A DNA stretch of 64,000 nt from Vagococcus lutrae (GTDB taxonomy: Bacteria; Bacillota; Bacilli; Lactobacillales; Vagococcaceae), in assembly GCF_003987555.1 (NCBI RefSeq), contig NZ_NGJW01000001.1, positions 186,001 to 250,000 on the forward strand, written 5' to 3'. Shown here in pieces: positions 25,162 to 35,210 of this stretch. A program made the position numbers and the translations under genes. Below the pieces are notes generated by a model, which was not told where the DNA came from, searched no databases, and saw only the letters and a program-made list of their open reading frames with translations. Position 1 is the stretch's first letter. The number at the start of each line of letters is the position of its first letter.

Positions 25162-26229
25162 TTACTTTATTCTCCTAATTCGATTGGCTAATTCCTTTGT
25201 GACCATTTCCATATCATAATTTTCAGATGTCTCAATTCCTTTTTCTATCATCTTTCTTCTATCTTCAGGTGCCTTTTTTATATATCGTAATGTATATTTT
25301 TTTAATTCTTCAATATTACCTTTTTCAAACAAATATCCATTTTCTCCATGTTTTACATACGAATTTATTCCGTTAATATCAGACCCTATTACAGTACATC
25401 CACAAGCTAGTGCTTCTATACCAATTAATCCTAAACTTTCTTTAAAACTCGGAAAAATCAAACAATCAATTTCATTAAATAACTGAGATAACTCTTCTTG
25501 ATCCATAGCAGGTAGATATTCAATTAATTTATGCGATATCTCTAACTCGTCTATGTATTCCCACATTTGTTTAATTTCAGATCCCGAACCGACTATTTTA
25601 AATTTTATCTTCTCATTTTCTAACTCTTTTACTAACTTTATAAATATTTTCCATCCCTTAAAATGTTCTATTCTACTGACATAGCCGATAACAAATTCTT
25701 TATTTGTATCTTTATTTGTCTTATCTACTAAATCTCTGTTAGGTTTAAATATTTTTCTATTTATTCCCCCCGAAGGAGACACAAATACATTATTCTCAGT
25801 TATACCATACCTATTTATCATTAACTCTTTATAAGATGATGAAGGTGTAACTATCAATGATGCTTTTTTTATAACAGGCCTAATGAGAAATAAAAGTATC
25901 TTTTGAATCACTTTAGTAGGATTTACATCTGTACCGTGTACATTTAAGATAATTGGATTCATTGTTTTCATGAAAATAAATGGTAAAGAACTATTAGATA
26001 TATAATGTATATAAATAAACTGATAGTCTCTATTATTTACATATTTTATTATTTCCCAGTAAAAATTCAAATAATGCTTTACAGTACGCTCTTCTTTAGT
26101 CAAGACTATTGAATCAATATTATAACCTGATTTTTTAAGTCCTTCATAATTATTTTTAACAAATGTTCCAAAATAGGGTGATTTATCACTTGGAAATAGA
26201 TTTGAAATAAATAAAATTCTATCACTCAT
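25162..26229 (-). CDS. Glycosyltransferase family 4
   Basis: 355 residues with a GT-B fold. The N-terminal half has FISNLFPSDKSPYFGTFVKN and NVHGTDVNP; the C-terminal half has IGYVSRIEHFKGW and FPSFKESLGLIGIEALACG, the GT4 donor-binding region with its EX7E-type glutamates. It transfers a sugar to the capsule repeat unit. Donor unknown. Operon spacing is 2-3 nt on both sides. AT-rich composition. Confidence 0.9.
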   Translation of the reverse strand: MSDRILFISNLFPSDKSPYFGTFVKNNYEGLKKSGYNIDSIVLTKEERTVKHYLNFYWEIIKYVNNRDYQFIYIHYISNSSLPFIFMKTMNPIILNVHGTDVNPTKVIQKILLFLIRPVIKKASLIVTPSSSYKELMINRYGITENNVFVSPSGGINRKIFKPNRDLVDKTNKDTNKEFVIGYVSRIEHFKGWKIFIKLVKELENEKIKFKIVGSGSEIKQMWEYIDELEISHKLIEYLPAMDQEELSQLFNEIDCLIFPSFKESLGLIGIEALACGCTVIGSDINGINSYVKHGENGYLFEKGNIEELKKYTLRYIKKAPEDRRKMIEKGIETSENYDMEMVTKELANRIRRIK

Positions 26230-26232
26230 TAA

Positions 26233-27399
26233 TTAATCCCTCATAAATACATCACGAGTGTATACTTTTTCAAAAACATCTTCTAATGCTTTTTCAACCC
26301 TATTGCTTACAATAAGATCACACTCTTGTTTAAACTTATTTAAAGATTTTTCTACAAAATTCCCATAAAAAACGGGTTGATTTAAAGTAGGCTCATAAAT
26401 AACTATCTCTATATTTTTTTCTTTCAACCTTTGCATAATTCCTTGAATAGAAGAATATCTAAAATTATCTGAACCAGACTTCATCGTTAGACGATAAATT
26501 CCGACTTTTTTAGGTTTTTTATCAATAATATCATTTGCAATAAAATCTTTACGTGTTGTATTAGAATCAACAATCGCTTTTATAATATTATTTGGAACAT
26601 CTTCATAATTTGCTAACAGCTGCTTCGTATCTTTTGGTAAGCAATACCCTCCATATCCGAAAGAAGGATTGTTATAATGAGAGCCAATCCGTGGATCTAA
26701 GCCAACACCTTCTATAATTTGTTTCGTATCCAAACCTTTCATAGAAGCATATGTATCTAACTCGTTAAAATATGACACTCTTAATGCTAGATAAGTATTA
26801 GAAAATAGTTTGATTGCCTCTGCCTCAGTTGAGTCTGTTAATAATACTGGCGAATTTTTTTCTACTGTATTTTTCAAGAACATATTCGCAATTTGTTCTG
26901 CTCGCTCTGATTTTTCTCCGATAATGATGCGTGACGGATAAAGATTATCGTATAAAGCTTTCCCTTCACGTAGAAACTCTGGAGAAAATATAATGTTTTC
27001 AGTATTATACTTTTCTTTTAATGTTTCTGTATAACCTACAGGAACTGTTGATTTAATGATAAACGTTGCTTCTGGCTTTTCTTTTAATACTTTTTCAATG
27101 ACATCTTCAACTGTTGATGTATTAAAATAATTACGTTTTTCATCATAATCTGTAGGTGTAGCGATTATAAATACATCAGCATGATTGATAGCAGTTTTCA
27201 ACTCATCTGTATACTCAATATTTAAATCATCACGTGCTAAAAACTCTTCAATTTCTTTGTCTATCAATGGAGATTCTCCATTATTCAATCCTTTTATTTT
27301 TTCTGAAACAATATCATACGCCATTATATATTCTGATTGCGATAATAATAAAGCATTCGCTAATCCTACATATCCTAATCCAAAAATTGATAGTTGCAA
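26233..27399 (-). CDS. ugd: UDP-glucose 6-dehydrogenase
   Basis: 388 residues, normal for the UDP-glucose/GDP-mannose dehydrogenase family. It has the NAD-binding [17 protein letters not shown] at residues 3-19, [42 protein letters not shown], and the catalytic Cys in [15 protein letters not shown] (about 257). It oxidises UDP-Glc to UDP-glucuronic acid. A related UDP-sugar as substrate cannot be excluded. UDP-GlcA would give the capsule a negative charge. UDP-Glc would come from galU in the same operon. Confidence 0.92.
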   Translation of the reverse strand: MQLSIFGLGYVGLANALLLSQSEYIMAYDIVSEKIKGLNNGESPLIDKEIEEFLARDDLNIEYTDELKTAINHADVFIIATPTDYDEKRNYFNTSTVEDVIEKVLKEKPEATFIIKSTVPVGYTETLKEKYNTENIIFSPEFLREGKALYDNLYPSRIIIGEKSERAEQIANMFLKNTVEKNSPVLLTDSTEAEAIKLFSNTYLALRVSYFNELDTYASMKGLDTKQIIEGVGLDPRIGSHYNNPSFGYGGYCLPKDTKQLLANYEDVPNNIIKAIVDSNTTRKDFIANDIIDKKPKKVGIYRLTMKSGSDNFRYSSIQGIMQRLKEKNIEIVIYEPTLNQPVFYGNFVEKSLNKFKQECDLIVSNRVEKALEDVFEKVYTRDVFMRD

Positions 27400-27432
27400 A
27401 ATCTATTCCTCTTTTCTTTAGTTAAAAGTAAT

Positions 27433-28536
27433 CTACAAATTTTCATTTTTCAAAGCATTAAACGCTTCATTTATGACCATATGCATATCAAAATACCTAT
27501 ACATGCCTAAACGTCCACCAAACACTATATTAGGATATTCTTTTGATAATTTTAAATATTTTTTATACATTTCAGTATTTTTACTATCATTAATGGGATA
27601 GTATGGTTCGTCGCCTTTTTGCCATTCTGAAGGATACTCTTTAGTAATTACAGTTTTATTTTGTTTACCAAATTCAAAGTGTTTGTGTTCAATAATACGT
27701 GTATAAGGTGTGTCTTTATCAGTGTAGTTAACTACTGCATTGCCTTGATAGTTTTCACAATCTAATATTTCAGTTTCAAATTTTAAAGATCGGTATTCTA
27801 ATGTTCCATAACAATAATCAAAATATTGATCTATCATACCCGTATAAATTATTTTAGAAGCCTCTTGTTCAAATTTTTCTTTATCCGAAAAAAAATCAGT
27901 GTTTAAATGCACTTCTATATTATCGTGTGAGAGCATTTTTTCAACAATTTGTGTATAGCCCCCTATAGGAATACCTTGATATTTATCATTAAAGTAATTG
28001 TTATCATAATTAAAACGAACGGGCAATCTATTAATAATAAAGCGTGGCAATTCTTTACACGAACGCCCCCACTGTTTCTCTGTATATTCTTTAACTAATC
28101 GATTATAGATATCTGTTCCTACTAAAGAAATTGCTTGTTCTTCTAAGTTTTGAGGACGAGAAATTCTTGCTGCTTGTTTTTGTTCTTCTATTTTATTCTT
28201 TGCTTCATTCGGTGTGATAACTCCCCATAATTTATTAAATGTGTTCATATTGAATGGAAGATTATAAATCTCTCCTTTGTAATTAGCAATTGGTGAATTA
28301 GTAAATCGGTTAAATTCTGCAAATTGATTTACGTACTCCCATACTTCCTTATTACTTGTATGAAATATATGAGCTCCATATTTATGAATATTAATTCCTT
28401 CTTGATTCTCAGTGTATATATTTCCTGCAACATGTTTTCTTTTTTCTATCACTTTAACTTTTTTCCCTTTTTTTGCTACTTCATGAGCAAAGACAGCTCC
28501 GTATAAACCCGCACCTACTATTAAATAATCAAACAT
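27433..28536 (-). CDS. glf: UDP-galactopyranose mutase
   Basis: 367 residues. This flavoenzyme converts UDP-galactopyranose to UDP-galactofuranose. Visible are the FAD-binding YLIVGAGLYGAVFAHE, KRKHVAGNIYTENQEGIN, HKYGAHIFHTSNKEVWEYV, the YTEKQWG motif and GGRLGMYRYFDMHMVI at the C-terminus, all characteristic of Glf. The capsule therefore very probably contains galactofuranose. It lies between the flippase and ugd genes. Confidence 0.96.
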   Translation of the reverse strand: MFDYLIVGAGLYGAVFAHEVAKKGKKVKVIEKRKHVAGNIYTENQEGINIHKYGAHIFHTSNKEVWEYVNQFAEFNRFTNSPIANYKGEIYNLPFNMNTFNKLWGVITPNEAKNKIEEQKQAARISRPQNLEEQAISLVGTDIYNRLVKEYTEKQWGRSCKELPRFIINRLPVRFNYDNNYFNDKYQGIPIGGYTQIVEKMLSHDNIEVHLNTDFFSDKEKFEQEASKIIYTGMIDQYFDYCYGTLEYRSLKFETEILDCENYQGNAVVNYTDKDTPYTRIIEHKHFEFGKQNKTVITKEYPSEWQKGDEPYYPINDSKNTEMYKKYLKLSKEYPNIVFGGRLGMYRYFDMHMVINEAFNALKNENL

Positions 28537-28537
28537 A

Positions 28538-29983
28538 TTACCCTCTCTTTTCTACTAATAATTTTTTAATAATCTTGATTTCCCCCATATAATATGATCC
28601 CAGTAAGAATGTTAAAATAAAAATGAATGACCTTATAAAAAGCTCTATAAATATAGAATAACTGTATTGAATAAGGTTAAATAAATAAAATACTATAATT
28701 AACAATACTGATAATTTAAACGGGTTTTTTAACTCTCTTAAAATATAAAATAGATTAGTTTCTAACGCTTTATTTGTTAGTAACCAAAAAGAAAACACGA
28801 AGTTTAGTGTAAACCCCCCTACTAGTATTATGGATAATTTCTCTATATCTTGCATGAAGATGCCTAATATTATAGCACTTACTAAAATGATCGCAGAAAC
28901 ACTTCCACCAATAAATAGATAATTAGTTTTATTTCGAGATTGAAAGATTGCACCGGTAGATGATAAAAGCATTTGAATCCAAACTGTAGTGGACAAAATC
29001 GCAAAAGTTTTTACAGCTCCGGTCCATTGCTTACCAAACATAAAGTATATAATATATTTAGCGTTCATAGATAAAAAAACTGACAATGGCAATCCAATTA
29101 ATGCTAGAACCCTTATAACTTTTGAATATACATTTTTAATAACTTCAACGTCATTTTCATGGTTAGATAAAACTGGTTGTAGTACAGGTGTAATAACTCC
29201 CGCTAATAAACTATTTGGATACATTAGTAATTGATACGCCTTACTATAATTACCCAAAGCTTGTTCTGATATGAACTTCCCAATTAAAATATTATCCATA
29301 TTACGTGAAAAATAATTAATAAAATTAAAACCAAATTGGTTTTTAGAAAAACTTCTGATTTTAAAGTATGCTTGTTTATTAATTTTTTTTGTTGGCCTAA
29401 CTTTTGAAAAAGAAAATAACAATAGAAAGGATACAAACGCATTAGCAATGTTATTAACAACAAGAGCATACACTCCAAAATCATTATATGCAGCTATTAT
29501 TCCAATTAAACCAGCAATAACAGACGTTATCAGTTTAGCCATACTTACAAACTTAAATTGTTGTTTTTTTAGGAGGATAGCATTAGGTACGATTATCAAA
29601 GAATAAAAAAACACAGATATAGATAAATATGATGATATTGGTATATAAATAGAGTTGTCATAAAACCAAGCTATGCCAAAACCAAATAAAAGAAAGAACA
29701 CCCCGAGAAAAAAGGATAATATTATTGACAAAGTAAAAAGTGACTTTATGTCTTCTTGATTTAACTCTTTGCTTTGTATAATTGCAGGTCCAATCCCCAT
29801 ATCCGCTAGCATTTGAAAAAAAACAATAAATACTGTAACGACCGCTACAACTCCATAATCATTGGGAGTTAACAAACGTGACAATATAGCATTGATTATT
29901 AATTGAATTATCATATTTCCATATTTACCCAGAGCCGTGTATATAAATCCTGTCTTAATTGATTTAGTCAAGTTGTTGTTCAT
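28538..29983 (-). CDS. Capsule repeat-unit flippase (Wzx-like, MOP superfamily)
   Basis: About 481 residues from the ATG at 29983; a further upstream ATG is part of the GGAGGT ribosome site and so is unlikely. The protein has 12-14 membrane segments and begins LTKSIKTGFIYTALGKYGNM, followed by LSRLLTPNDYGVVAVVTVF and the MGIGPAIIQS motif, typical of oligosaccharide flippases. It moves the undecaprenyl-linked repeat unit across the membrane. The start overlaps the end of the polymerase gene by 20 nt. Confidence 0.9.
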   Translation of the reverse strand: MNNNLTKSIKTGFIYTALGKYGNMIIQLIINAILSRLLTPNDYGVVAVVTVFIVFFQMLADMGIGPAIIQSKELNQEDIKSLFTLSIILSFFLGVFFLLFGFGIAWFYDNSIYIPISSYLSISVFFYSLIIVPNAILLKKQQFKFVSMAKLITSVIAGLIGIIAAYNDFGVYALVVNNIANAFVSFLLLFSFSKVRPTKKINKQAYFKIRSFSKNQFGFNFINYFSRNMDNILIGKFISEQALGNYSKAYQLLMYPNSLLAGVITPVLQPVLSNHENDVEVIKNVYSKVIRVLALIGLPLSVFLSMNAKYIIYFMFGKQWTGAVKTFAILSTTVWIQMLLSSTGAIFQSRNKTNYLFIGGSVSAIILVSAIILGIFMQDIEKLSIILVGGFTLNFVFSFWLLTNKALETNLFYILRELKNPFKLSVLLIIVFYLFNLIQYSYSIFIELFIRSFIFILTFLLGSYYMGEIKIIKKLLVEKRG

Positions 29984-31130
29984 ATTTACCTCCATTCATT
30001 CTTAATTGAGAAAATAGGGCAAGTAAAATAGGATTATAACTAATTCGAAAAGATTTATTATCTGTTACATCATAGAGTATAACAACACATATAGCTAATA
30101 CATATACCCATCTATTACTATTTACAAATTTTTTTAAAATTTTGTACGTTGCAGTCAAATAAAAAACTAGTAGTATTAATCCTTTTGAAAACAACTGTTC
30201 TATGACTAATGAATCTAAATAAAAATATTCGTGTCCATATAAACTATTTCGTCCTGATCCATTCATCAATATTTCTTGTCCAAATAAATTAACATTATAC
30301 ATATAAAACGCCTTATTCGCGTAATAGAGTCGACCAGTTAATGCATTGTTTAAAAAATAGTAAAGTGAACTATTATTTTTATAATTGTAAGATAAATATA
30401 CAATTATAAAAGGAACTAGTAGAGCGAGACTATTGATAAATATTTTTGTTAATTTAGAAATTTTAAAATTATACTTAAATAATTTTAAAATAACCATTCC
30501 AATAATAATGATAGTCGTATTAAGAAAAGCACTTCTTGCATCTGTTAACTGTAATACTAAAACATTTAAAATTGATATACTTACTAGCTCAAACCAACTT
30601 GTGTTTTTTTCTCTGATTAATAAATAGCTTAATATTAAAAAAAAGAAATACGATGCAAATACTGTAGGATATATTGTTCCAAGTGACATCCTTACTCTCT
30701 CATTCTGATAAAACACCAAATTAGGAATTATACTTACAGCGGACAGCAAAACGACTATCATTAAACATGAAAAAATGACTGTAAAATAAAACTTCAAAAT
30801 ATCTTGAAATTCCAAATTTTGACTCGCTATAATAATGAAAATAAAAGAAGCTACATCTATATTTTTAATAGAGAAAAAAGACAATACAGAAATAGTCATA
30901 AGAATCAAAGTTGCAATAAAGTATTTTTGTTTAATCCCTTTAAGAAGCATAAAAAAACACACAAGAATGATTGAAACCAAATTAAAAGCAAACAAGATAC
31001 TGCTAGGAATTTCTATCATAATATGCTTAAAAAACGAAGCTAAAAGAGCCAATAGGTAGCCTATATAAAAAAATATATCAATTTTTAAGTTTCTTTTATT
31101 TAATGTTATTTCATCACTATTTATTAGCAT
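29964..31130 (-). CDS. Capsule polymerase (Wzy-like), predicted
   Basis: 388 residues, almost entirely hydrophobic, with about ten membrane segments and a large external loop around GRLYYANKAFYMYNVNLFGQ (about 265-310), the layout of Wzy O-antigen/capsule polymerases. Sequence conservation in Wzy is too low for motif proof; the call rests on topology and on being the only candidate in a complete operon. It overlaps the upstream glycosyltransferase by 14 nt and the downstream flippase by 20 nt. Confidence 0.75.
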   Translation of the reverse strand: MLINSDEITLNKRNLKIDIFFYIGYLLALLASFFKHIMIEIPSSILFAFNLVSIILVCFFMLLKGIKQKYFIATLILMTISVLSFFSIKNIDVASFIFIIIASQNLEFQDILKFYFTVIFSCLMIVVLLSAVSIIPNLVFYQNERVRMSLGTIYPTVFASYFFFLILSYLLIREKNTSWFELVSISILNVLVLQLTDARSAFLNTTIIIIGMVILKLFKYNFKISKLTKIFINSLALLVPFIIVYLSYNYKNNSSLYYFLNNALTGRLYYANKAFYMYNVNLFGQEILMNGSGRNSLYGHEYFYLDSLVIEQLFSKGLILLVFYLTATYKILKKFVNSNRWVYVLAICVVILYDVTDNKSFRISYNPILLALFSQLRMNGGKYEQQLD

Positions 31131-32046
31131 ATTTCTTTATTTCACTCCATGACCATAATGAATCAATAATACCTTTTTGTATAGACACAAATTTTTTTAT
31201 TTTAAATTTACAGTTTTGTCTGAATAGTAATCGAAAAGCCTCTCTAATAGTATTTATATAATTTTTAATTATTAACTTCCTAGAATCGTATAATCTCGAG
31301 TTAAATAGCTTATTTCTATAAAAATATTTATACATCTTCACTCTATTAGGATTTTCTTCTGTAATAATACTTAGACTTTTAGCATTGTATCGCTTATGCA
31401 AAATCAAACTATTTCCTACAAAAAAAGCTGGTCCATAATCATTTACGAGTCTTAAAGTATATTCAGTATCATCACCCCAAATAAAATATTCTTTAATAGG
31501 ATAACCAACTTTTTTAATAGCTTTCTCCGAAATCAGTAATGAGACAAACGTAGCTCGCTCAATTTCGATAATTCCATATTTTAGATAGCGATACCAATCT
31601 CCATATCCATTTTCATGTTTTCGCTTAGATATTCCCGGTACATTCATTGGTTCTTTTTCAGGACCATATACAGTACTCGCTAAAAAGCTAGGATTCTCTT
31701 GTTCTAAATAATCATATGCATCTAATAATTTTTCTAAACTATCTTGATTAGCTATGGTATCATCATCCATTAACCACAAAAAATTATAATCACAATTTTC
31801 ATTAATATATTTGATACCTTCATAGAACCCCCCTGCTCCACCAATGTTTTTATCCATTTTTCTATAAGTTATACTTTTTAAATGGAACATAGCTCCGTCT
31901 TTAAATAAATCGGACGTACTATCTGTACTATTATTATCAATTACAACTATTTCCTCTATTTTATGATTTTGATTTAATAAAGCATATAAGCATTCCGTTA
32001 ATAACTCTTTTCTATTATAAGTAACAACTAAAGCAACAATCTTCAT
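31117..32046 (-). CDS. Glycosyltransferase family 2, galactofuranosyltransferase-like
   Basis: 309 residues. N-terminal GT2 core with VALVVTYNRKELLTECLYAL, VIDNNSTD and GGAGGFYEGIKY, then the metal motif WLMDDDT (about 94-100) and the acceptor-site FIWGDDTEYTLRL (about 195). The DDDT plus WGDD-type pairing resembles GlfT-type and rhamnosyl transferases. With glf in the operon, transfer of galactofuranose is a reasonable guess but not proven. Confidence 0.82.
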   Translation of the reverse strand: MKIVALVVTYNRKELLTECLYALLNQNHKIEEIVVIDNNSTDSTSDLFKDGAMFHLKSITYRKMDKNIGGAGGFYEGIKYINENCDYNFLWLMDDDTIANQDSLEKLLDAYDYLEQENPSFLASTVYGPEKEPMNVPGISKRKHENGYGDWYRYLKYGIIEIERATFVSLLISEKAIKKVGYPIKEYFIWGDDTEYTLRLVNDYGPAFFVGNSLILHKRYNAKSLSIITEENPNRVKMYKYFYRNKLFNSRLYDSRKLIIKNYINTIREAFRLLFRQNCKFKIKKFVSIQKGIIDSLWSWSEIKKYANK

Positions 32047-32061
32047 ATTTTTCTCCCATTC

Positions 32062-32544
32062 TTATAAATATCTTTTCATTTCGTTTATAAAAAACTCATT
32101 ATTTGATTTAAACTCATTAAACTTATATATATCCAATTGCTCATATGCCTTTTTCAACTCATCATAATTAGTTGCGGACATACAGTATTTCATTTTTGTG
32201 AATTGCCTCATAATTTGAAATTGATGATTGTCAACATGTTCGTTCAGTTTTGATTCTCTTGGAACAATAATTATTTTTTTTTTGTTATTCAATGCTCTTA
32301 TAATCGAACCTGTTCCCGCATGAGTTATTATTACGCTAGCTTCTCTTACTAATTTTTCATGTTCACCTTGATCAACAAAATTGCTATAATAAGCATTTTC
32401 GGGAATAAAGCTACTTACACCTGTTTGCATAAAAACTTGATTCTTGTCCATTTTTTTTTCTCGAGCTAAGTTATCTACGTATTGTAATAATCTATCAAAC
32501 GGTATTTTTTGAGATCCAACAGTAACATATACTCTACCTTTCAT
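32062..32544 (-). CDS. Glycosyltransferase catalytic subunit, Alg13/PssE-like
   Basis: 160 residues. It corresponds to the C-terminal donor-binding half of a GT-B enzyme (glycosyltransferase 28 C-terminal domain): MKGRVYVTVGSQKIPFDRLL at the start, then MQTGVSSFIPENA and VIITHAGTGSIIRALNNKKKII. In capsule operons such proteins work with a membrane-bound partner encoded by the adjacent gene (Alg14-like) to add the second sugar, often galactose or glucose. It overlaps the partner gene by 1 nt. Confidence 0.9.
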   Translation of the reverse strand: MKGRVYVTVGSQKIPFDRLLQYVDNLAREKKMDKNQVFMQTGVSSFIPENAYYSNFVDQGEHEKLVREASVIITHAGTGSIIRALNNKKKIIIVPRESKLNEHVDNHQFQIMRQFTKMKYCMSATNYDELKKAYEQLDIYKFNEFKSNNEFFINEMKRYL

Positions 32545-33011
32545 TAATAAATACCTCCAAAATAATGCGCTTTAGGGTAATACTGTAACATTGATTCCCA
32601 TTGAACAATAAATACATCTGTAATTCTATACAAAAATTTTCCAGATTTTGTTGGCGAGTTGACTTTTGCATAAGACTCTATAAAAACTAGTTTTTTATTA
32701 TAAAGCTTACCAATTAAGAACATTGGAATAACTGATAAAGCACCAGTAGATATAATTATATTTGGCTGTTCTTTTTTAAATATTAAAAAACTTTTCAAAA
32801 AAACTCTTATTAGTTTTAAAATTAAAAACTTATCTTTTCGATTTATCTGATTTAATAAATATAATTTATGTCCATTTATACTATTTTCGTGTAAATTATA
32901 TTCTGTTTTCTCTGTAACATAAAAAATATCATAATCTTCACTTAAAGTTTTTAACATTTTAAGTTGTTCAAAATGTCCTCCTGAAGATGATATAAAACAA
33001 ATTTTTTCCAT
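32544..33011 (-). CDS. Glycosyltransferase membrane subunit, Alg14/PssD-like
   Basis: 155 residues. It has CFISSSGGHFEQLKMLKTL at the N-terminus and ISTGALSVIPMFLIGKLY in the middle, the acceptor-binding, membrane-anchoring half that recruits the Alg13-like subunit encoded next. Together they form one bipartite glycosyltransferase at the inner membrane face. It follows the priming transferase gene in the order common in lactic acid bacteria. Confidence 0.9.
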   Translation of the reverse strand: MEKICFISSSGGHFEQLKMLKTLSEDYDIFYVTEKTEYNLHENSINGHKLYLLNQINRKDKFLILKLIRVFLKSFLIFKKEQPNIIISTGALSVIPMFLIGKLYNKKLVFIESYAKVNSPTKSGKFLYRITDVFIVQWESMLQYYPKAHYFGGIY

Positions 33012-33035
33012 ATTAACTTCACCATCTTTTTTTAC

Positions 33036-33668
33036 TTAATACGCACTATTTGGAAATAGTACGACCTTTACTGTTTTCAATAATATTTTTAAATCGTTTT
33101 TTACACTTTGATTTTTGATATATTCCAAGTCTAATTCAACCATCTCATTAAACCCAACATCATTACGGCCACTGACTTGCCAAAGTCCTGTGCAGCCTGG
33201 GGTAACCGACAAACGTTGTTTATCATAATTTGTATATTTTTTCACTTCTCTTTTAAGAGGAGGTCTCGGACCTACGAGAGACATATCCCCTTTCAGAACA
33301 TTCCATAATTGTGGTAATTCATCTAAACTTGTTTTTCTAATGAATTTCCCGACCTTCGTTATTCTGGGGTCTTCTTTCATCTTAAACATTGCACCTTGTA
33401 CTTCATTATAGGCTAATAATTCCTCTAATTTTTCTTCAGCATTAACACACATCGAACGAAATTTATACATGTCAAATTCTTTATAGTTTTTTCCTACTCT
33501 TTTCTGACTAAAAAAAACGGGTCCTTTAGGATCTTCCATTTTAATTGCTAATGCAATACCTCCATACACAGGAGAAAGTAAAATCAATCCGGTTAAACTA
33601 CCTACTATATCTATTGTACGTTTAACTAAATAGTAGTTTCTTGATGGTTTTATATTTTGTTTACTCAT
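33036..33668 (-). CDS. Undecaprenyl-phosphate sugar-1-phosphate transferase (priming enzyme)
   Basis: About 210 residues from the ATG at 33668; the frame stays open to a TTG at 33713 that overlaps the upstream stop, so the start is uncertain. Single membrane segment near the N-terminus (VGSLTGLILLSPVYGGIALA), then the bacterial sugar transferase domain: PVFFSQKRVGKNYKEF, YKFRSM, TSLDELPQLWNVLKGDMSLVGPRPP and PGCTGLWQVSGR. It transfers the first hexose-1-phosphate (commonly Glc or Gal) onto undecaprenyl phosphate. It lies between the CpsB phosphatase and the first glycosyltransferases. Confidence 0.93.
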   Translation of the reverse strand: MSKQNIKPSRNYYLVKRTIDIVGSLTGLILLSPVYGGIALAIKMEDPKGPVFFSQKRVGKNYKEFDMYKFRSMCVNAEEKLEELLAYNEVQGAMFKMKEDPRITKVGKFIRKTSLDELPQLWNVLKGDMSLVGPRPPLKREVKKYTNYDKQRLSVTPGCTGLWQVSGRNDVGFNEMVELDLEYIKNQSVKNDLKILLKTVKVVLFPNSAY

Positions 33669-33705
33669 CTCTCTAGTTTCCAAATAAATTGCCCCCAAAT
33701 TCCTT

Positions 33706-34473
33706 TTAATCAAATAATCCCAAAAATCCTGTTTTCACTGGACTATACGGTGCGACGTGTATGTCATCTCCGTTTATCATGTTTTTAGACACTTCTTTAA
33801 AATAACGTTCCTTTTCTATACCAAAGTCTTTTCGAATTGCGTTATACGCTTCTGCCAGATAAAACTTCCGTCCTTTCAGATTGTGCGCATCTGACGCCAC
33901 ACACTGAACGAGGCCATGTTTGACCATTTGTTTCGCTGTTTTTTGGATTTTTTTACCGAAGACCCCAACATAGCTAGGTGCCGTTAGCTGAGCTAAACAA
34001 CCCATCTCCAAGAATGGGATCAACGCATTCGGATCCTCGATAAACCCTCCATTACGCTCTGGATGAACGATAACAGGCGTCACACCTTCTCCGATTAACG
34101 TCAAAAAAAGTGACTCGGCAAAGTAGGGAATTTCGATACTGGGAAACTCCATTAACAAATAGCGATCTTCGGTATCTGTACCGAGTAGTTGACCGTTTTC
34201 TCTATCTGTCAATAGTTCTCCTGTTACTCGAATCTCCTGACCTTCAAACACCGTCAGAGGAATTCCTTCCTCGTCCAGTCGTGCTTGCAAGTTCGCTACC
34301 GCTTGAATCACTTCATATTTTGGATTTAAATATTTTCCATTACGATGATGAGGCGTACAAAGAATATGCGTAATCCCACTTTCAACCGCTGCCTCCGCCA
34401 TAGCTAAGGCATCCGTCATGGTTTGCGCGCCGTCATCTATTCCTGGCAAAATGTGACAATGTAAATCTATCAT
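33706..34473 (-). CDS. cpsB: CpsB/YwqE-type tyrosine-protein phosphatase (PHP family)
   Basis: About 255 residues from the ATG at 34473, which gives the family's conserved start MIDLHCHILPGIDDGAQTM; an in-frame GTG at 34482 is less likely. Metal-binding His and Asp residues of the PHP fold are visible in HCHILPGIDDGA, CTPHHRNGKY, VIVHPERNG and ASDAHNL. It dephosphorylates the CpsD kinase tyrosine tail and so controls capsule polymerisation. It is 18 nt downstream of cpsD. Confidence 0.94.
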   Translation of the reverse strand: MIDLHCHILPGIDDGAQTMTDALAMAEAAVESGITHILCTPHHRNGKYLNPKYEVIQAVANLQARLDEEGIPLTVFEGQEIRVTGELLTDRENGQLLGTDTEDRYLLMEFPSIEIPYFAESLFLTLIGEGVTPVIVHPERNGGFIEDPNALIPFLEMGCLAQLTAPSYVGVFGKKIQKTAKQMVKHGLVQCVASDAHNLKGRKFYLAEAYNAIRKDFGIEKERYFKEVSKNMINGDDIHVAPYSPVKTGFLGLFD

Positions 34474-34500
34474 TCTCTGCACGTCCTCTCTTCCCTTATT

Positions 34501-35196
34501 TTAAGCGCCGTAATAATAATATCCTTGGTCGGTCGCTTTCGTTGCGCCATTATACACTACACCGAGTAAGTTTGCATTAACCATATCGAGCAGTTGTTGC
34601 GCTTTGATAATCGCACGCTTATCTGATACCCCTTCGCGTACGACGAGCATCGTACCATCTACTAGAGCTGACATAATCTGAGCATCAGTTACCGCGACGA
34701 CTGGTGGCATATCAAAAATTATCAAATCATAACTCTCGCGTAGCTGTTCCATCACTTGTCCCATACGAATCGACCCTAACATTTCTGACGGGTTAGGTGG
34801 CTTCGGTCCACTAGTTAAAATGGATAGATTTTCCACCCCTGACGGTTGCGCCAACTGTGTGACATGAGCTTCACGATCAGTAAGTAGCGTACTAAAGCCT
34901 TGATGATTGCTAAGGGCAAATGTTTTCGCCACGGTCGGTTTGCGCAAATCGGCATCGACAAGTAAAACGCGAATGCCTGAGTTAGCAAAAACAACGGCCA
35001 AGTTTGCCGAAGTAGTCGACTTTCCCTCTCCCGGTCCTGAAGACGTTACGACGAGTGTTTTAAACTGGCTATCGACCATTGAAAATTGAATATTCGTTCT
35101 TATCGTCCGATATTGCTCCGATATAGGTGAGCGTTGATCCGCTAAGGTAATCAAGCTCACGGCATGTGTTTTATTAGATGGTTGTTGTTTCGACAT
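34501..35196 (-). CDS. cpsD: Capsule tyrosine kinase CpsD (BY-kinase)
   Basis: 231 residues. Walker A TSSGPGEGKSTTSANLA (about 51-67), Walker A' VLLVDADLRKPT and Walker B LIIFDMPPV define a bacterial tyrosine kinase. The C-terminus has the autophosphorylated cluster GYYYYGA. In Gram-positive bacteria it works with the separate membrane protein CpsC, encoded just upstream, and is reversed by CpsB, encoded just downstream. Confidence 0.95.
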   Translation of the reverse strand: MSKQQPSNKTHAVSLITLADQRSPISEQYRTIRTNIQFSMVDSQFKTLVVTSSGPGEGKSTTSANLAVVFANSGIRVLLVDADLRKPTVAKTFALSNHQGFSTLLTDREAHVTQLAQPSGVENLSILTSGPKPPNPSEMLGSIRMGQVMEQLRESYDLIIFDMPPVVAVTDAQIMSALVDGTMLVVREGVSDKRAIIKAQQLLDMVNANLLGVVYNGATKATDQGYYYYGA

Positions 35197-35210
35197 CTGT
35201 TTTCCTCCTG

